A stretch of 64,000 nt of DNA, taken from positions 878,001 to 942,000 of the forward strand of contig JACCIC010000040.1 in the NCBI GenBank assembly GCA_018907035.1, written 5' to 3'. Within the stretch, counting starts at the first letter, position 1. The number at the start of each line of letters is the position of its first letter. The notes beneath the pieces were generated by a model. It was not told the DNA's origin. It searched no databases and worked only from the letters and a program-made list of their open reading frames with translations. A program made the position numbers and the translations under genes. The stretch comes from Sycobia sp. Sy_11 (taxonomy: Eukaryota; Arthropoda; Insecta; Hymenoptera; Epichrysomallidae). Of the stretch, positions 24,425 to 39,432 are shown in pieces.

Positions 24425-26419
24425 GAGCGTATGCTGATGAATGCGATACGAGAATAAAATAATGTAAGGCAATTAGAGAGAGACTTTGGAGGGTTTATTT
24501 TATTATATTTAACTCTGCTTTAACTGCTTAGTAAGAAGTGGATGATATGAAACGATTCGATCCAGTTTCAGCGGAATAGCTCTGATTGTTATCTCCAAAA
24601 TAAACATTGTAAAGTGTTGAGATCCAATATTTTCCGATGCGCAAAATATGCTATTTTCTTACTTACAATTGGTACTTATCCGTAATAAAATCCAGCCTCG
24701 GGTTAACGCGCTAAAGACAAATAAACCTTGCTAGTATTGCATAGACTGTATCGGTTAGAGCAATTTTCTTTAATCCTAATATTTGGCATAAGATCATAAA
24801 AAAATATATTTTAAGCCAAAAAGTTCTAATGAACCTATGTTTGTTAAATATATATTGATTCAGGAGTAGATTGATAAGTTTGGCATATGTTATCTTGAAA
24901 ATGGCGTTGCAATAATTTTTTTTATGGTATTTAACGTCGCTCTATTTATGTTTCGAAATACCGGTGCTAATCAGCGACGGTGTTCTACGATGTGTTTGTA
25001 AACAAAGCACATGTAGAAAATTACAGCGGTACTTGTGTCAATCGTTCGAGACCGGGATTTGTTAATAATGTTATGTATGGTCAAAAAAAATAACTCGATA
25101 TAGGATGCTTATGTACATTTTGCAAACTAATTTCGTTTAGTGTACGATTGATACATTTTTCACAATAATGAAAAAAAATTGATATCAAATTATGATTTGA
25201 TGAAACATTTTTTATAGATGACTTTGGCTTAAATATAAGCTGAATTAAAAAAAAACTTTGAATTAATCTGCTCTTAAGATCCTTCATTACAGGATCAATG
25301 GATTTAAATATAGTCGCAAAAGCACTGCAGACTACATATTCAACTCACACAATCGACGTTACTACTGAAGAAATAGTTATAGATATTCATGCATCTTGAC
25401 ACAGAATCATGGTTTAATGTATGTAAAATTTCTGTTACTATATGAAAGAATATATCATATCATCAAATTCTGGAGATCCAGAGAAATGCATAATAGTTGT
25501 TGCGATTTGTGACTCCTGGCCAAAAATACTCTAATAAGGTCATTTAAAAATCCTGCTTGAAGAAGTTTCAATATAATTCGTAGGTATTCTAAAGTCTCTT
25601 TGTTACTGGATCTAAAATCTCGATTAACAATAAATTAATCCCTTCGACAAAAGGCAGGACAAACAGTATCATCGGCAAGAAGTAGAGATGATCACCGTTT
25701 TATGGACGGGATTCATAAGGTAACATCACATGATTGGCTGTTTGGAAAAATGAAAGTAGCATAACTGCCCTTTATTATGCCATATTAATGAAGAAATTCA
25801 ATGAGAAATTCAATGATAAGTAACCGAAATGAGTACGATAAAAGTACTCTTTCAGCAAATTCTACTCTTTCAGCATTTATCTACTCAGGTATGAAGCGTT
25901 TTGGTGGAAAAAGATCTTGAGTTAGACTTCCAGAGTTTATTGGTACATCAATGAGTAGAATGCTTAAATGGATCACACTTTTATTAAGCTCAATGGCGAT
26001 AATTAAATTTTTTAAAAAAATTATTCTTTTCAATGACTTGGCAAAATTATCTTCGAACTTTGAGCAGGTTAAAAGATTAGATTAGTGCTATATGAAGTAA
26101 CTTAAATATTTAATATTTGTAAATTAAGTATTCGAATTATTTAAATAAATTTCGATTGAAATTTTTAATACTAAGAAAATAATTTGCAGGCAAAGCATCA
26201 TTAGAATTCTTTTACTTCAAATTTTCTTTTTATTAATGATAAGTACCAAAGTAGCATATCTTGACAATGGAGAAGCGGTCGATTCTAAAACTTCACATAG
26301 TTCATTTTGGTAATAATTTACATAGTTATCTCTCTCATGTGGGAACAAATTCATCATCCATATCTGATGACCTCTTCTTATCATTATAACCATGTAGATT
26401 TAAACATTCGTTTGTAATC

Positions 26420-26420
<1 letters not shown>

Positions 26421-26467
<47 letters not shown>
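26421..26467. repeat. (TA)n microsatellite
   Basis: 47 bp in the large intron. Confidence 0.97.
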
Positions 26468-26469
<2 letters not shown>

Positions 26470-28050
26470 AGAAATCTATATTATCATTATTTATATATTT
26501 TACATAGTGTGCTATTTAAAGTGGTACATTAAAAATCAGTTATCATTAGAAAAACTTTCAATTCCAACGACACAATGTCTTTTTACTGTGCATCAGTGAA
26601 TTAAGTTCAGTTATATATATGAACTAATCTTAATATGTTTACATTCTCCAAAGTTTTTCTCTGTTTTTCAATAAGCGAATGATTGAAGTTTAGTCTCGCG
26701 TATTAAATTCAATTGAAAGGCCTTAATAGCTTTGTTCTTGTTACAATTCTGATGTTTTACAAAACTACATGAAAAAATTTTTTTTTCAGGTATCCCATTG
26801 TAAAGTATTCACTGATTATCTTTTATCAGAGTCTGGATAATAATGAAGTATTACATAATGGCAATGGTTGAGGTTAAATAAGGACATTTAATCGTAATCT
26901 TTTTTCTGAAAAGCCATTCAATTAAGGGTTAAATCAATTGTTTGAAATGGATCCTTTTATTCAATCTTTTTTATTTTTAATATTCATAAATTAAGTTCTA
27001 TTCGTTACAAAAAAAATAGGTAGGGATCAGCTTAAAATCGAACAAATTTCCAATTCCATAAAGTTAAGAGTATCTAATAATCTCTGATAGAAAATTTTCT
27101 CACATGTAGTAAGTAATTAATCATTATTCCTTTAATTAAAACAAATTAATCGATTCATTTGATATTATAGCTTTAAAGCTTAAATATATCGTTATCTAAA
27201 AATCCTAATAATAATTTCGACAAAAATAATTTAATTTAATTGTCTATATGACTAGATTAATAAACTGTTTTAGAAGCTCTACTTTTCTCTGTTAAATCAA
27301 ACTGTAATCTTATCTAAAAAATCAGATTATCTGAAATAAAAGAAAATTCCCTAATTTATCTAATTTTTCTGGAACAAAATTGTAATCAGAAAAAGAAATC
27401 ATATTTTTATGCAATCTTCAATTAGACATGTAAAAACCGATTGCATTGTTATGTACTGACATGTTTTTGCTGAATTATCCCATTTCAAATGTGACATGTT
27501 AACGAATAAGCCCATTACTGTTTCAACCAAAGCGATTGATAAAATAATGTTATACTTTTCTCTATGCAAAATTATCAACATTTAAACCCAATAAACCGAC
27601 AGCCAATTCAATTTCGCGATATTCCTTTGGTCTGGTAGTAAAATTAAATCCATAGGTTTTCATTAACATTGTTAAACAAATATAGCAGGAATTAAATTTC
27701 CAAAAAACAATTACAGGAGATAATAAAAGAACAAAAAATCTATCTTGGAAAGATACTTGTCACATGTTACATTGTCGCATCAAGAATAATCGTCCAAAAA
27801 TAATCCAAACCATGTCCATTATCTGTATTATCTCATTTTATTCCCATTAAAAACGATAACACAATTACGTTAATCAAAAATATTTAATGTGCACAGTTAT
27901 TCTAAAATATTCATAACATATTTTTAAGCGACTAAAATATATATTTTCAAAATATATTCTTGATTATAATTAATTCATCTGAAAGTAATAATTCACAAAA
28001 TTAATAATTACATTTACAATAAAAAGTATAATTCATGATAAGTATATACA

Positions 28051-28054
<4 letters not shown>

Positions 28055-28102
<48 letters not shown>
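28055..28102. repeat. (TA)n microsatellite
   Basis: 48 bp in the large intron. Confidence 0.97.
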
Positions 28103-28104
<2 letters not shown>

Positions 28105-31100
28105 ACTTATAAGTATATACAACTCGACACTTTATTCTTGTTCAATGATATATAAAACATCAGAAAAGTTTGGTGAAACTTGGCGTAATTGATTGCAAGC
28201 CTTTTTGTTATTACTATATTAATGAGATAATTACCATCTCAGAGCTTTCATAAATAGAAGAAATATATATTTATTGGTTATATTTATTCTACATCAATAT
28301 GTACAATGTTTAATAACAGAAAAGTGTTAGCAATCATAATCTGAAGTACCAAAACTTATAATTGTATTTTGAAAAAAAAACTTATTTTAGCAAATGGAAT
28401 ATGTTTATAAATGATATTGACTTCTAGGAATTCTTTTTAAAATGATTTTGTGACGTTTCGTATTTCAAAGCACGAATTTGTATTAACTTTTTTCTTTTTT
28501 TGATCTTATTCACATTATGAAAATTTAATTGATACATTATTAAAATAATATAATAATAAATTTAGGTGATGTCAAAGTCAGTATTAGGCATTTAATTGAC
28601 GCGATAATAAATAGATTTAAAGTGTAGTTAGATTCTCTTGGCTATGTAGAGAGTTATTTAAGAATTATTCGAATTGTTCAGATCTGCTGCATGAAACGAT
28701 TATAGAAATATTATTAAAAAATTCGAATATTTGTTGTTGTTTGTTTTTTTTCGAAAAGTAAAAGTATCGGAGAAAATTCGATTCGGAGAAACCGAATTCA
28801 TGCAATTCGTCATCTAACTTAACATAGCGTGGTGTAAGAATCCGTCAAGAAGATAATCGAGAAAACTTCCTCTAATATCCAAAAACCTTATTCGGGTTCT
28901 ATATAATATAACTCATTATGTTAGAAGAGAAAACGAAGATATTTATATTTTTGCTGCATGGAATTTTTGTGCAGAATTCTGCGAAATCTGAAAAATCTAA
29001 AACTAAAAACTAAAACTAAAAATTCGAACGAGACCATACAGGGGCATACCCTGAATCTAATGTACACTACTGGATCACAAAGAGCTCATAATCTGGTTTT
29101 CCATCTTATGAGAAATTCGTAGGAACTATACGGAATACATTGTTTCAAAGAATATCAAATATGTTCAATGATTTTTAGCCACAAAGAATAGATTTGTACA
29201 TCCCCTGTCTCTAAAAGATCCATTAGCGAGTCTACTGTATCAGCTTCATATCATATGCTTGAGAAATGCAAACAAATATGAATTAATACTGATCCAATTT
29301 GATTTGTTTTAAACGGAAATTATGTTACACGGAGATTAAATTGATATCTTACTTAATTCTAGGCAGTATAGAATATATTTTGGCGTGAGAAATGTTCATC
29401 TTATAAATAAATAGCTTTTTTAAGAAAGAATTATTAATTCAATCATAGGCCAAACGTTTACACTTCCCTTGAATATCAATACATCTTAGTTAAAATATAT
29501 AATAAACCCGTTAAATCAGCAAATATAACGATCATAGATATATAATGTAAATGAGATCGTGAAAAATTATGTTTTTCACACGTGTCTTGATCTCATTTGT
29601 AAAACCATGAAGTAATTGAATAACTAACTTTAAGTGTATGCAAGTTTGTATATTATTTTTATACCGATCTTCATATCCCCTGCATTACCATAAAAATAGT
29701 ATTTACCGAAAGAAGAGAATAAACATTAGGTAAACGCCAAAACTTTATATACAGCGTCGATTAACGATATTAATGATATAGTTTGGAAGTTAATTAAAAT
29801 ATTTTTGATAGAAAATTTAATTTTTAAATGAAATATTGTGCTTTTTTAATACAGAATTAAATACTTCATCTTCTTCTATTTCAAACATTAATATTTTAAC
29901 CATAGAAGAGGCATAAATAAGCGAAGAATTAGAGATTCGGTAACGAATTAAAGCATATTCGCTGAATCATATAATTGGAGTATAAAATTATATTTGTAAA
30001 CGTTTTTAGCCAACAAATATGGATAATGAATTGAAGTTGACAGAGTTGGAAGGTACAAAAGAAGTATGAATTTATTAGTTCAGGCTAAAAATTGCAATGA
30101 TTTCAGATAATACATTCTTGGATAATGTGATTCCGATGATTTTTCTGGCAGCCTTTGTAAATTTCGCCAATCATTTCAGTCGACATCGCCCCACTTTAAT
30201 ACTCTATTAACTTATTCTCTACAACATGTCAGTAATCTCGAACAAAATCAATTAGCTTAATAATGAGAGTGTTAAGTCGTTCTCTCGATGGTCCACTCAA
30301 CTTTGCATAGTTGTAAACTAATTTATCGCAGAAAAAATCCTGGAATATGGCTGATCTCGAACGGTTATATCTAATTTGATTGGAAATCTCTATGGCCGAT
30401 CTCGTTACTCATCGACGGCTCGTAAAAGCATTCAATAAACGTGGAATAGTACCTATAAACTTTATTGCGCGCGCAAGGAGAATAGGGTTTATTGGCACCT
30501 GATACATAACAATGTGCGATTGTATAAAATTTGAAATGACTATGGGAAAAGTTTATAAATTACATTAGTTGTATTCAAATTTCGGGAACGGTTTGTCATC
30601 CTACACACTCGAATAATATATACAACTCCACCTAAATAAAATGACTAAGTATGAGTATTCCCCATTAAAGTAAATTCACCGATAGCTTTATTTATTATTA
30701 AACAGAGCTGTTGAAGACTGATATTGACATCACCTTATATTAAAGAATACGATATTGAAAATGAATTCCCTTAGTTCCATTTCCGACATATGTGAACATA
30801 ATTCTGTATATAATTTCCTTATATCTGTTCTTTTATTTGGTATAATATAATGGCGAAACTTAGTTTCCTATTTTTCGTACTTTCCTACTACATAGTATAT
30901 TTGAATTGCATGACGAAATTTAAATATGACACTATATAATGTATTTTGTCTTAAAAAATATTTTTTATTAATAATACAAGTAAGTTTTTCATACTTACTT
31001 AATTTATTTTTATCAAAAGACTTGCTTAAATCCTCGAATGGAATCGAATGCCTTTGTAGGCCGAAATTAGTACGAATAATCCAAATTTTATTTGAATCTT

Positions 31101-32377
31101 TATACTTTGGCAGGAATTAATGAAATTTTAAATTTTCATTTTATTTTTATTTTTAATATATTTGATCAATGAAATATAAAAAAACTGTTACTCTACTAAT
31201 TTTTAATTTACTTTTCATGCAATTATGCTTGTTATGCATGAATTGCCTTTAAGAACAGATTAAAAAATTATATGTTATTATATTATATTAATAAAATAAA
31301 TTTAAAATTTATCTGAATAATATTGTTTTAGAGTGCAAATGTTCAACATTGAAGTCTACATCTAATGTATATAATCTTATTTTAAAAAATAATGCTATTA
31401 TTAATAATATTAAAATCGCTTATTTAATTCAAATGAGACTTTGCTCTTTTAATATGGATTATCGGTACTTTTTAAATTCTGCAAATATAAAAAGAAATAC
31501 AATCTGTATAATTAATACTTTTATAAAATATTGTTAATTAATTTGTATAAAAACATTTATATTAAATTTGAATCACTAAATACCATAGCAAGCAAAAGCG
31601 CCAAGTTTTACTATATAATGCAATTCAATATAACATTTATTTATCTTGTCAAAAATTTGGCAATTCAAATCAATTCAAACAATTTAATAATATAAACATG
31701 CTTATGCCCAAAAGCAGAATTGCTAAAAAAGTCTGTAAATGTTTGCTGGAAAAAAAATCGCTCATGTGTCAATATGTAAATATTCTAAGTGTAAAATTGA
31801 TACGAATTAAATATTATATTGAATTGAAATTGATAATTTTAGCTCAATTATGATGAAGAAACTTATGTTTCTGTACATTATTTTATTTTTTTTCTTATAC
31901 TTTAGCTTGATGAATATGAATTAAAGGTACTTACTGTTTTTATGACTTTTTGATAAAACTAATTTTCTTATTTTGATGCTGGATAAGATGAATGAACTTG
32001 AATAATATGATCTGAATATGACTGTTACTTCAGAAAATAAAAAATTTAGAATTTGTTACCTTGCTCAGGTCGCAACAAATAAGTCTTACATTATCCATTA
32101 TGATTTCATTATTAATAAAGCCAATCTTTCTATTTAACTCACTACAAAAAAATAAATACCGCATTAGTTATAATTAAAGCTACGAGCACACATTTATTCC
32201 CGATTAATTTTCAACTGAAAAATATTATTTCTGCAAAACCTTATATTCAACAAATGTAAAATCAAAACATTTGTTAAGCCTGCATTTTCGTTGATGTATA
32301 ACGCCACTCTCAACTTTTCTAGCACCAGCCACTGGTCTAATTTTCCGGTTAAGGGAAAAACCAACACTTTAAAGTGT

Positions 32378-32439
<62 letters not shown>
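32378..32439. repeat. Compound (AC)n-(TA)n microsatellite
   Basis: An (AC)n tract at 32378-32394 is followed, after TTT, by (TA)n to 32439. Confidence 0.95.
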
Positions 32440-32445
<6 letters not shown>

Positions 32446-34244
32446 TACACAATTATGGAACATGGATCGATATGCGGTCGGTCGACTTTCGCAATCGAAT
32501 TAGCCGGTAGCTGCACAATAAGGGTCGAGTATTTTCTTAAGCGTTTCTTAATGAAGGAGAGGCAAATGAATCGATGGAAGCGACGCGGTGGTCGTTTATT
32601 CGATTTCTTCCTGATTTTTTTGCCGCAATTATGAGCTCAAATAAACGAACAATCGACGCGTCGATTGGCGCATGGATTTGCAAATGGGCATGTAAATGTG
32701 TAAAGTCGCTAATGAACAAAGTCAATTTTTTAGTCGTAAGGTAATGAAATAAAATCTATGAAAAATATTGCAATAAATTTATTCCAATGGATGCAGAATT
32801 AAATAGCTTCATTGATAAGAGTTCATTTTAATTAAAAATTGTAGTATTGATTTATCTGTATTCTTCTGTTATAATAATTGTGTCATCTTATACATTTTAG
32901 ATATGTTAATGTAAAATCAATGTATTTTATATTTATTCTGTTAAATGTAAATATACGTATATATGAAATTATTTTAGAATTTTGATTTAATCGAAAATTT
33001 CTATTTATTGACTCATAAAATTGAAAAAAAAATTTTTCTTAAATCTTATGTCATATATATCATAAATTACATATATATGAAATATCACTTACTAAAATGA
33101 CAAGTAAATTTTTTTTCAATCTTAATATTATTGCGAAAATTCAGTAAGAGCAAAAATTGCTTAAATTATCAAATTCACACGATACCAAATAAAATTATTC
33201 ATATCATCAAGACCTACCTACATTTATTGGAAATGGATTCTCAAAGGCCTTTCAATAAAAATAAACTTTAAACGAAACAATAAATTCGAACCTTGTCGAT
33301 TTCTTTTATCTCCTATTTCAAAAACGATAGAGAGATTAGATAGCATTAGAGTTTCTCTCCTGCGAATAAAAATGTATAAAGGAATTCGTAAAATCTTTTA
33401 CACCTTAATTCCATTCCGCTTTAAATTCTCAAAAATTTAATTTTTCAATCACTAGTGATATTTTTAAGATCAAGTCAATGATACGAAAAAGAAATTTTTT
33501 TGTTATTCAACGGTAGCATCGATTTTGTGCAATGTTACATTATAAAAGATAGTATAATCTAAATACATTTCTTTATTTCCTGTGATACAAATCGAACTTA
33601 TCATCTATCAGTCGTAAACATTATGCATTTCCCAAATTTTATTAATAACAATTTGTAAGGAGAAACGCTATATTCCGTTAGCTATTTGAAATTTCCTAGT
33701 AAAACAAAATTTTTTTAATCAAAACACTTATGTCACTAAAATACTAGTTTGAAAACAATTCATCGTGTTTATCACGCTTGAAATTACGATTTAATAAAAA
33801 AATATTTTTTTGCTTACTTTTGTATTTACAGTTCTATATTGCCCAATTAGAAAGTGATAAGAAAGAAAAAAACAACCAGAACGGAAAGAGGAATTTCACT
33901 AAAAAATACATTTAGAACATTATAGTTAATGTAGGGTTTAATATAATAATGTTTAATTCCTAACGTATATATAACTCACCCGAATAAGGTATATTATTTC
34001 AACCGACTTTGTGCTCGGAGGAATTGCTAGAAATTCCTTACATGTCGATATCTTAGACAACTAATTACTTGAAATAAAAATTCTGCTTTGCGATATTTTC
34101 GCGAGCTAACCTCCAAATCTCCAGTGTTAACGCACCCGCATTCCATATATATATAGACCGATCGGCCTTTACATCGACGAAGGACAACAATGAAAACGAT
34201 CCAATTAAGGTAACGGATCGGCACGATTCGCGCAGCTTTCTACC

Positions 34245-34247
<3 letters not shown>

Positions 34248-34298
<51 letters not shown>
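34248..34298. repeat. (TA)n microsatellite
   Basis: 51 bp; with the next tract it brackets a 150-bp GC-rich segment. Confidence 0.97.
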
Positions 34299-34302
<4 letters not shown>

Positions 34303-34441
34303 CCCGTGTCGGACAAGCGTCCCTCGGGGGTACTCCACTGTTACCCCAACCTCTCCCCCTCCCACTCGCCGGTTTCCTTGCTCTCATATCAGGTGCAGTG
34401 CTGCAATTAATTGATAGGAAAATAGATTGTTTATATATAAA

Positions 34442-34447
<6 letters not shown>

Positions 34448-34507
<60 letters not shown>
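34448..34507. repeat. (TA)n microsatellite
   Basis: 60 bp, the longest (TA)n tract in the window. Confidence 0.97.
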
Positions 34508-34510
<3 letters not shown>

Positions 34511-34760
34511 ACTCGGATTTTGAGCTCCTGGATCATTAGTGCACACGTTCCAGCTATAGGAGTTGGTTGCCCGCTCTCGGCGGGCGAGGAAGGGGGGTGG
34601 TGGAGCGCTCACTTATATCGTCGCTTTCGCTTTTACACGAGCCGATGGTGCACGGACGGAAGGGGAGGGGGCTGGCTTTATGACAGTGATTACGTTCTCG
34701 CTCGATTCTCGAGTGGGATCTCCAACCCGCTGGGCTTTGAAGGTTGACCTATATCCCATA
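34508..34760. other. GC-rich island in the large Stac intron
   Basis: A GC-rich block next to paired (TA)n tracts. The minus strand has an ATG-started frame (MGYRSTFKAQRVGDP...) ending in TAA just before a GTGAGC donor-like site at 34611-34616. This would suit a 5' untranslated or short upstream-ORF exon of an alternative transcript. There is no homology. Confidence 0.25.
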
Positions 34761-35279
34761 ATAGGAATATACTTTGGGCGGATTCTGGATACTACATATA
34801 TACGCGAAAGTATACGCTTCATAGGTGTTTGATAGTTACTGGATTACTGTATGCCCATATAAGGCCGATAGATTATGGATCCTTGTAAATTATACTTTCA
34901 AATCCAACGGCATTTCAGTGATTTTAGGGAATATAACCCAGGCGAATATAATAGCTTTCGTTATCCATTTGTCGTCAGTATGGAGTATGTTCCATAAATA
35001 ATAGTTTTTTAAGTTACTTTGGCTATACATTCATTCGAATTCTTGCATTTCTTTTTTTGTTTCTTATGTTGGTACACATCCAATTAATATTCATTCATCG
35101 CACATACTGGTGCTTTTTATGTGAGGCAAAAAGATTCATTGCTTAAGCAATTTTATATTGTTTTTTTTTTTAAACGAACCCGTCAACTTATATTAATTTG
35201 TACGTAAAAACAGAATTAAGTACTCAATACCGTGAGAATTTTATTTGGCGAGTTTACTTGAAGTGAAATACACAATTTC

Positions 35280-36077
35280 GAGTGATAAAAGAGGTTTGAA
35301 GAGGACCGACAAGATGTTAATGATAATATCGTACCACGCCAACGACAGATGAAAATGTTGAACGAGTAACATAAATTATTTTTGAATATCGTTTTATAAT
35401 TGTTAGAGTTTGCGGATGATGTAGGTACATTTATTGGCGTGTGCTATGCTATTTTTCGGATGTTTTAGGCATGAGCCGCTTGTTAAATATCTTTTTTTTA
35501 GACCATCGTGCGGGAAGTCATTGATTATCCAAGCTTGATCAAAAGAATCGTAACAGGTGATAAAGCATACGTTTATGATTATAATGTCAAAATTTAAGCT
35601 CAATCGCCTCAGTGGAGTCATCCGCGATTATGATGACCAGAAAAGGCTGGATATGTTTGGTGAAATGTGACGACATTACTCACTCACTATTGTTTTCAAT
35701 TAAGAGAGCAATGTACATCACGGAATTTCTGCCGGACTTCAATCAACATCGTCGGTCATGAATATTACCTTGCAGCTATGCACTCAAGGGTTGTATGAAC
35801 TCATAAAAAGAGACTATTATTAAAGATTATTAACAAATATTGATATGATATGGCCTCGTGTTACTTCTTCTTATTTTCATAATTGAAAGTTGTTTTTATA
35901 GAGTAGAAATTTTTCACGATTAAGTAGAAAAAAATATCGTTAAAAAAAGCGAAGGTTAAGCGAAAAGTCGCCAGTGAAAAGTGCTTCAAAGATTATTGTA
36001 AATATTTCCGAATGAATAAATAATTTTTTAAACATATCAAAATTGGATTAATTTATTGAACTCACCTTGTATATTTA
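35280..36077 (+). pseudogene. Decayed mariner transposase remnant
   Basis: Plus-strand translation in shifting frames gives mariner transposase signatures in order: TTDENVERV near 35345, FADDVGTFIGVCYAIF near 35410-35455, then LIKRIVTGDKAYVYDYNVK near 35540-35595 with the mariner ITGD(E)xWVYxYD block, then VHHG near 35715 and a terminal KRKVASEKCFKDY near 35955. The sequence AACTCACCTTGTATAT at 36058-36073 resembles a mariner 3' terminal repeat. Several stops, frameshifts and an internal deletion make it non-functional. The 5' terminal repeat was not found. It inserted in the large Stac intron, on the opposite strand. Confidence 0.8.
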
Positions 36078-38289
36078 AGAAAAAATATTCTAATAATGAA
36101 AAAAATTATATAGCACTTTAAGGCTTTGTATAGGTTTGTAATTAATTAATTTATTTACTAATGTATTTTGAAAGTAAGTTTTTCACTTTATTCACTTTAT
36201 TCGAAACAGTGAATGAATTATAAGGGTTTTTGATTTAACTGATTATTATGGTTATAGCTAAAGACATTTAATGTCATGTCAGACGACCACTAGTGAGAAA
36301 GTCAAATTCCATTGAATGGAACAGATTTAAGCGATAGGATTTATATTTGTACTTTGACAATGTACAAATACGTATGGAAAAGTAATTTATACGGATATAA
36401 ACACTTTATACTATTAGCCTTTTATCACTGAAAAAATTATTGCATTGCCACTTACTAACGTTATATAGTATGTAGATACACTACTATTAACCTATTCAAT
36501 TTGAACACAAACATATTTATTTACTAATTTCTCACTGGTTTAGATCTAGAGACAATTACTATAATAATTACTATAATAATTACTGTAATAAGTCTTTAAA
36601 AAAATATGTGTATAAAAGTATCTTGTTGATTACGCAGATTTTGAAGAAAAAAATATTAAAACGATAATATTATAAAACGAAAATAAATATGAAAAATGAA
36701 TGAAATATTTGAAAATACATGTTAGTATTGTCTTTTCAATTATATAAAAATTGTATATTACTTTCTTACAGATTATTCCTGTTAATAAAGTTTTGGTATC
36801 TGAGTTTTGCTTCGCTTTACCCGACACGGACTTTATGAGATTGCATCACGTATGTACAATACACGCTATAGGAATGCGCAATTAGCAAGCGATTCTCTTC
36901 AAGTTCATTATGCTTTCGTGTTCACAATGCTCGCTTTCTCTTTCAGTTACCTACTTTGGACATATGCAATTACAAAAAATTTTTTTTTAAGTACTATAAT
37001 ATAGGATGCTTTTTGTGTATATTTTATAAAAAAAATTAAAAGTATGTTAGAAAATCGTCTAATATTTTCAACAATTAAAGCTTCTGTTTAAATCTATAAT
37101 TATTTCATTGTCCTAATAGTTGCACAGCTTATACTTAAACTTAATAATTGAAAGTGCTAGAAAACCTTGAAAACGCCCCAGGGCTATTGCAAAAAGAAAC
37201 TTCACCACCACTTTAACCTGGGCAATCCTTTAAGTCACCTATTCGAATTGTCAAGTACTTTCTATAGTTAATGAGCTTAAATTAGGAAAGATTCTTAAAA
37301 CAATTAAGTGTCGTTCATTCTTATTTATTCCACAGATAATACGATTAAAAAAAATTTAATTATATAAAAGACTTACTGTTAATAGCGTACATTATGTACA
37401 CAATTATATTTTAAACATTATAGTTTAGAAATATGATAAATAAATATAGTACTAATATTAATAAATATTATTATTATTAATTTGTATATGATATAAAAAC
37501 ATCAGTATTATTTATACTTCTTTTTTCGTTTACTTTATCATATCACGACTGATATTTTTCAATGACATATTTTACGGTAATCGATCAGAGAAATCCAGAT
37601 TGTATACACTTAATAATCCGCTTACGAAATTATTATACCGACGCTGGATCGCTCGTGCGGGAGACAAGCGGATTACAGTTCATCAATATACCATTGCTAT
37701 TAAGCCAAGCATCGACTGCTAATTTTTTTTACATTTACAATGATTATTATTCTAAAAGCGGCGATACAAATCGATGCGTTTCCACATCCAAAACGGTTTA
37801 ACTTAATATTTAATGGACATTGTAATTGCTGTTCTACGTTACTTCGACAACTTTTATGATATTATTTATTAAATGATCGAACTGTTATTCTAGTTTATGA
37901 CACATTATTCACGAGTGCCCTTTGAGATAACTAAAAATTATATATACCTAAATATGTATATATTTGAAAGGAACCAGAGAAAATATAGATTCCATTATTT
38001 CATATTATTTAATGAAATATAAATGATGTACACTAAATTGTTTCGTGTCCCCTTTACACAGATATCTGAATTTGATTTGTCAATGCAAATTGAAAATAGT
38101 AAAATATAGTATTCCGTATACAGTATACAATACAATACTAAGCAAGCGATTATCATATAGAGTGCAATCAGAGAAATGTAATATCTATAAAAAGCACAGG
38201 AAATGGCATGCAGAAACAAAGTGCAGAAAACGTTTTTCATTATTCAATTTACTATTCAATACTATACTGTTAAAAAAGTTGAAGTATTT

Positions 38290-38292
<3 letters not shown>

Positions 38293-38343
<51 letters not shown>
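38293..38343. repeat. (TA)n microsatellite
   Basis: 51 bp in the large intron. Confidence 0.97.
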
Positions 38344-38344
<1 letters not shown>

Positions 38345-38759
38345 CAAATTTAGTGTACGTCTCTGTAAAAGTCGCCACATCTGAATTACGCTTATACCAT
38401 TATTTAAAGGTATAAGTTATACTCTAAATACAACAAGTTGGTTGAAATATTCATTAGAGATATTTGTATTATTTCATAAAAGTATTCAATTCAAAACAAT
38501 TTCTGTAACCAACGAATTCATTAATTAACTTGTTTTTTTAAAATGAGATTGGATTATTTTCCTTGATCGAAAAATTTTAGTATTCATTTTATTTTAAGAT
38601 ACATTTCAGAAGTACTGCAAGAAGAAGAATTTTGAGACTAAGCGAGTAGAACGCCTAGAAATATTGTTTCGGTCCATGAAAAATATATATTGCTCATTCT
38701 TTTTTAAATACGTGTTCAAGAAACACAAGTCAGCTGTTCAAGTTAAATCTACTGATAGT

Positions 38760-39262
38760 TGACTAGCACGCGTGTCAAAGTACATACTGCACATACCCAA
38801 ATCGAAACAATTCCAGGCTTAAAGACGACCGCGATGATTTCCTCGAGCTTCCGCTCATATATAGAAGAGTATAGAAATTCAACGAATCACGTCAACTCTG
38901 CACGCGCTTTCGAAGACGATTCTTATAAATAAAACCAATAGCTTATAAAAAAAACATGTAGCGCGCGATGCATGAAAGTACGACGTTACAGTTCTTCTTG
39001 TCAGATCTAAAAAGAAAAAAAAGAAAAACACAACCTCTGCTTTTTTTCTTCTTTTTCCCCCTTTTTATATACATTTCCACGCGCGGGATAAAAGACACCG
39101 CTAGCAGCTGATCCGCGTCATATAGGAGCGCGACGGCGCGTGTAAAAGCCCCCGAAGGGTTGCCCGCGCTCAATCTTTATTACAGACAGACGAGTTTTTT
39201 TTTTATTATATATAGTCGGATAGAAAAAGCGGATGATCGGCGACTCACCGTCACGATAATGG

Positions 39263-39305
<43 letters not shown>

Positions 39306-39370
39306 GCCGCGGCGCAAAACTTTTGCCAAGCGCGTGTTTTATATACATGGGCTTGAGATTTATTGCGACG
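38760..39370. other. GC-rich island with (GA)n in the large Stac intron
   Basis: A complex GC-richer block containing TATATAG-like strings, a (GA)n tract (39265-39302) and CGCG-rich patches. (GA)n next to CpG-rich DNA can mark a promoter or enhancer. No supported exon was found. Confidence 0.25.
39265..39302. repeat. (GA)n microsatellite
   Basis: 38 bp of AG dinucleotides. Confidence 0.95.
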
Positions 39371-39378
39371 GATAAAAT

Positions 39379-39382
<4 letters not shown>

Positions 39383-39429
<47 letters not shown>
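39383..39429. repeat. (TA)n microsatellite
   Basis: 47 bp, immediately beyond the (GA)n island. Confidence 0.97.

Positions 39430-39432
<3 letters not shown>

Noticed and set aside
25640..26010. Possible Tc1-like transposase fragment
   Set aside because: A few suggestive residues, but frames break at once and the DDE-region motifs are not present in order.
32194..32463. Open frames of repeated Tyr-Ile or Ile-Tyr over (TA)n tracts, here and at about ten other places
   Set aside because: Pure dinucleotide repeats are open in several frames; no splice or coding context.
34313..34440. Protein-like minus frame between two (TA)n tracts with an acceptor-like TTGCAG
   Set aside because: The phase required by upstream Stac donors hits a stop, and no good donor follows.
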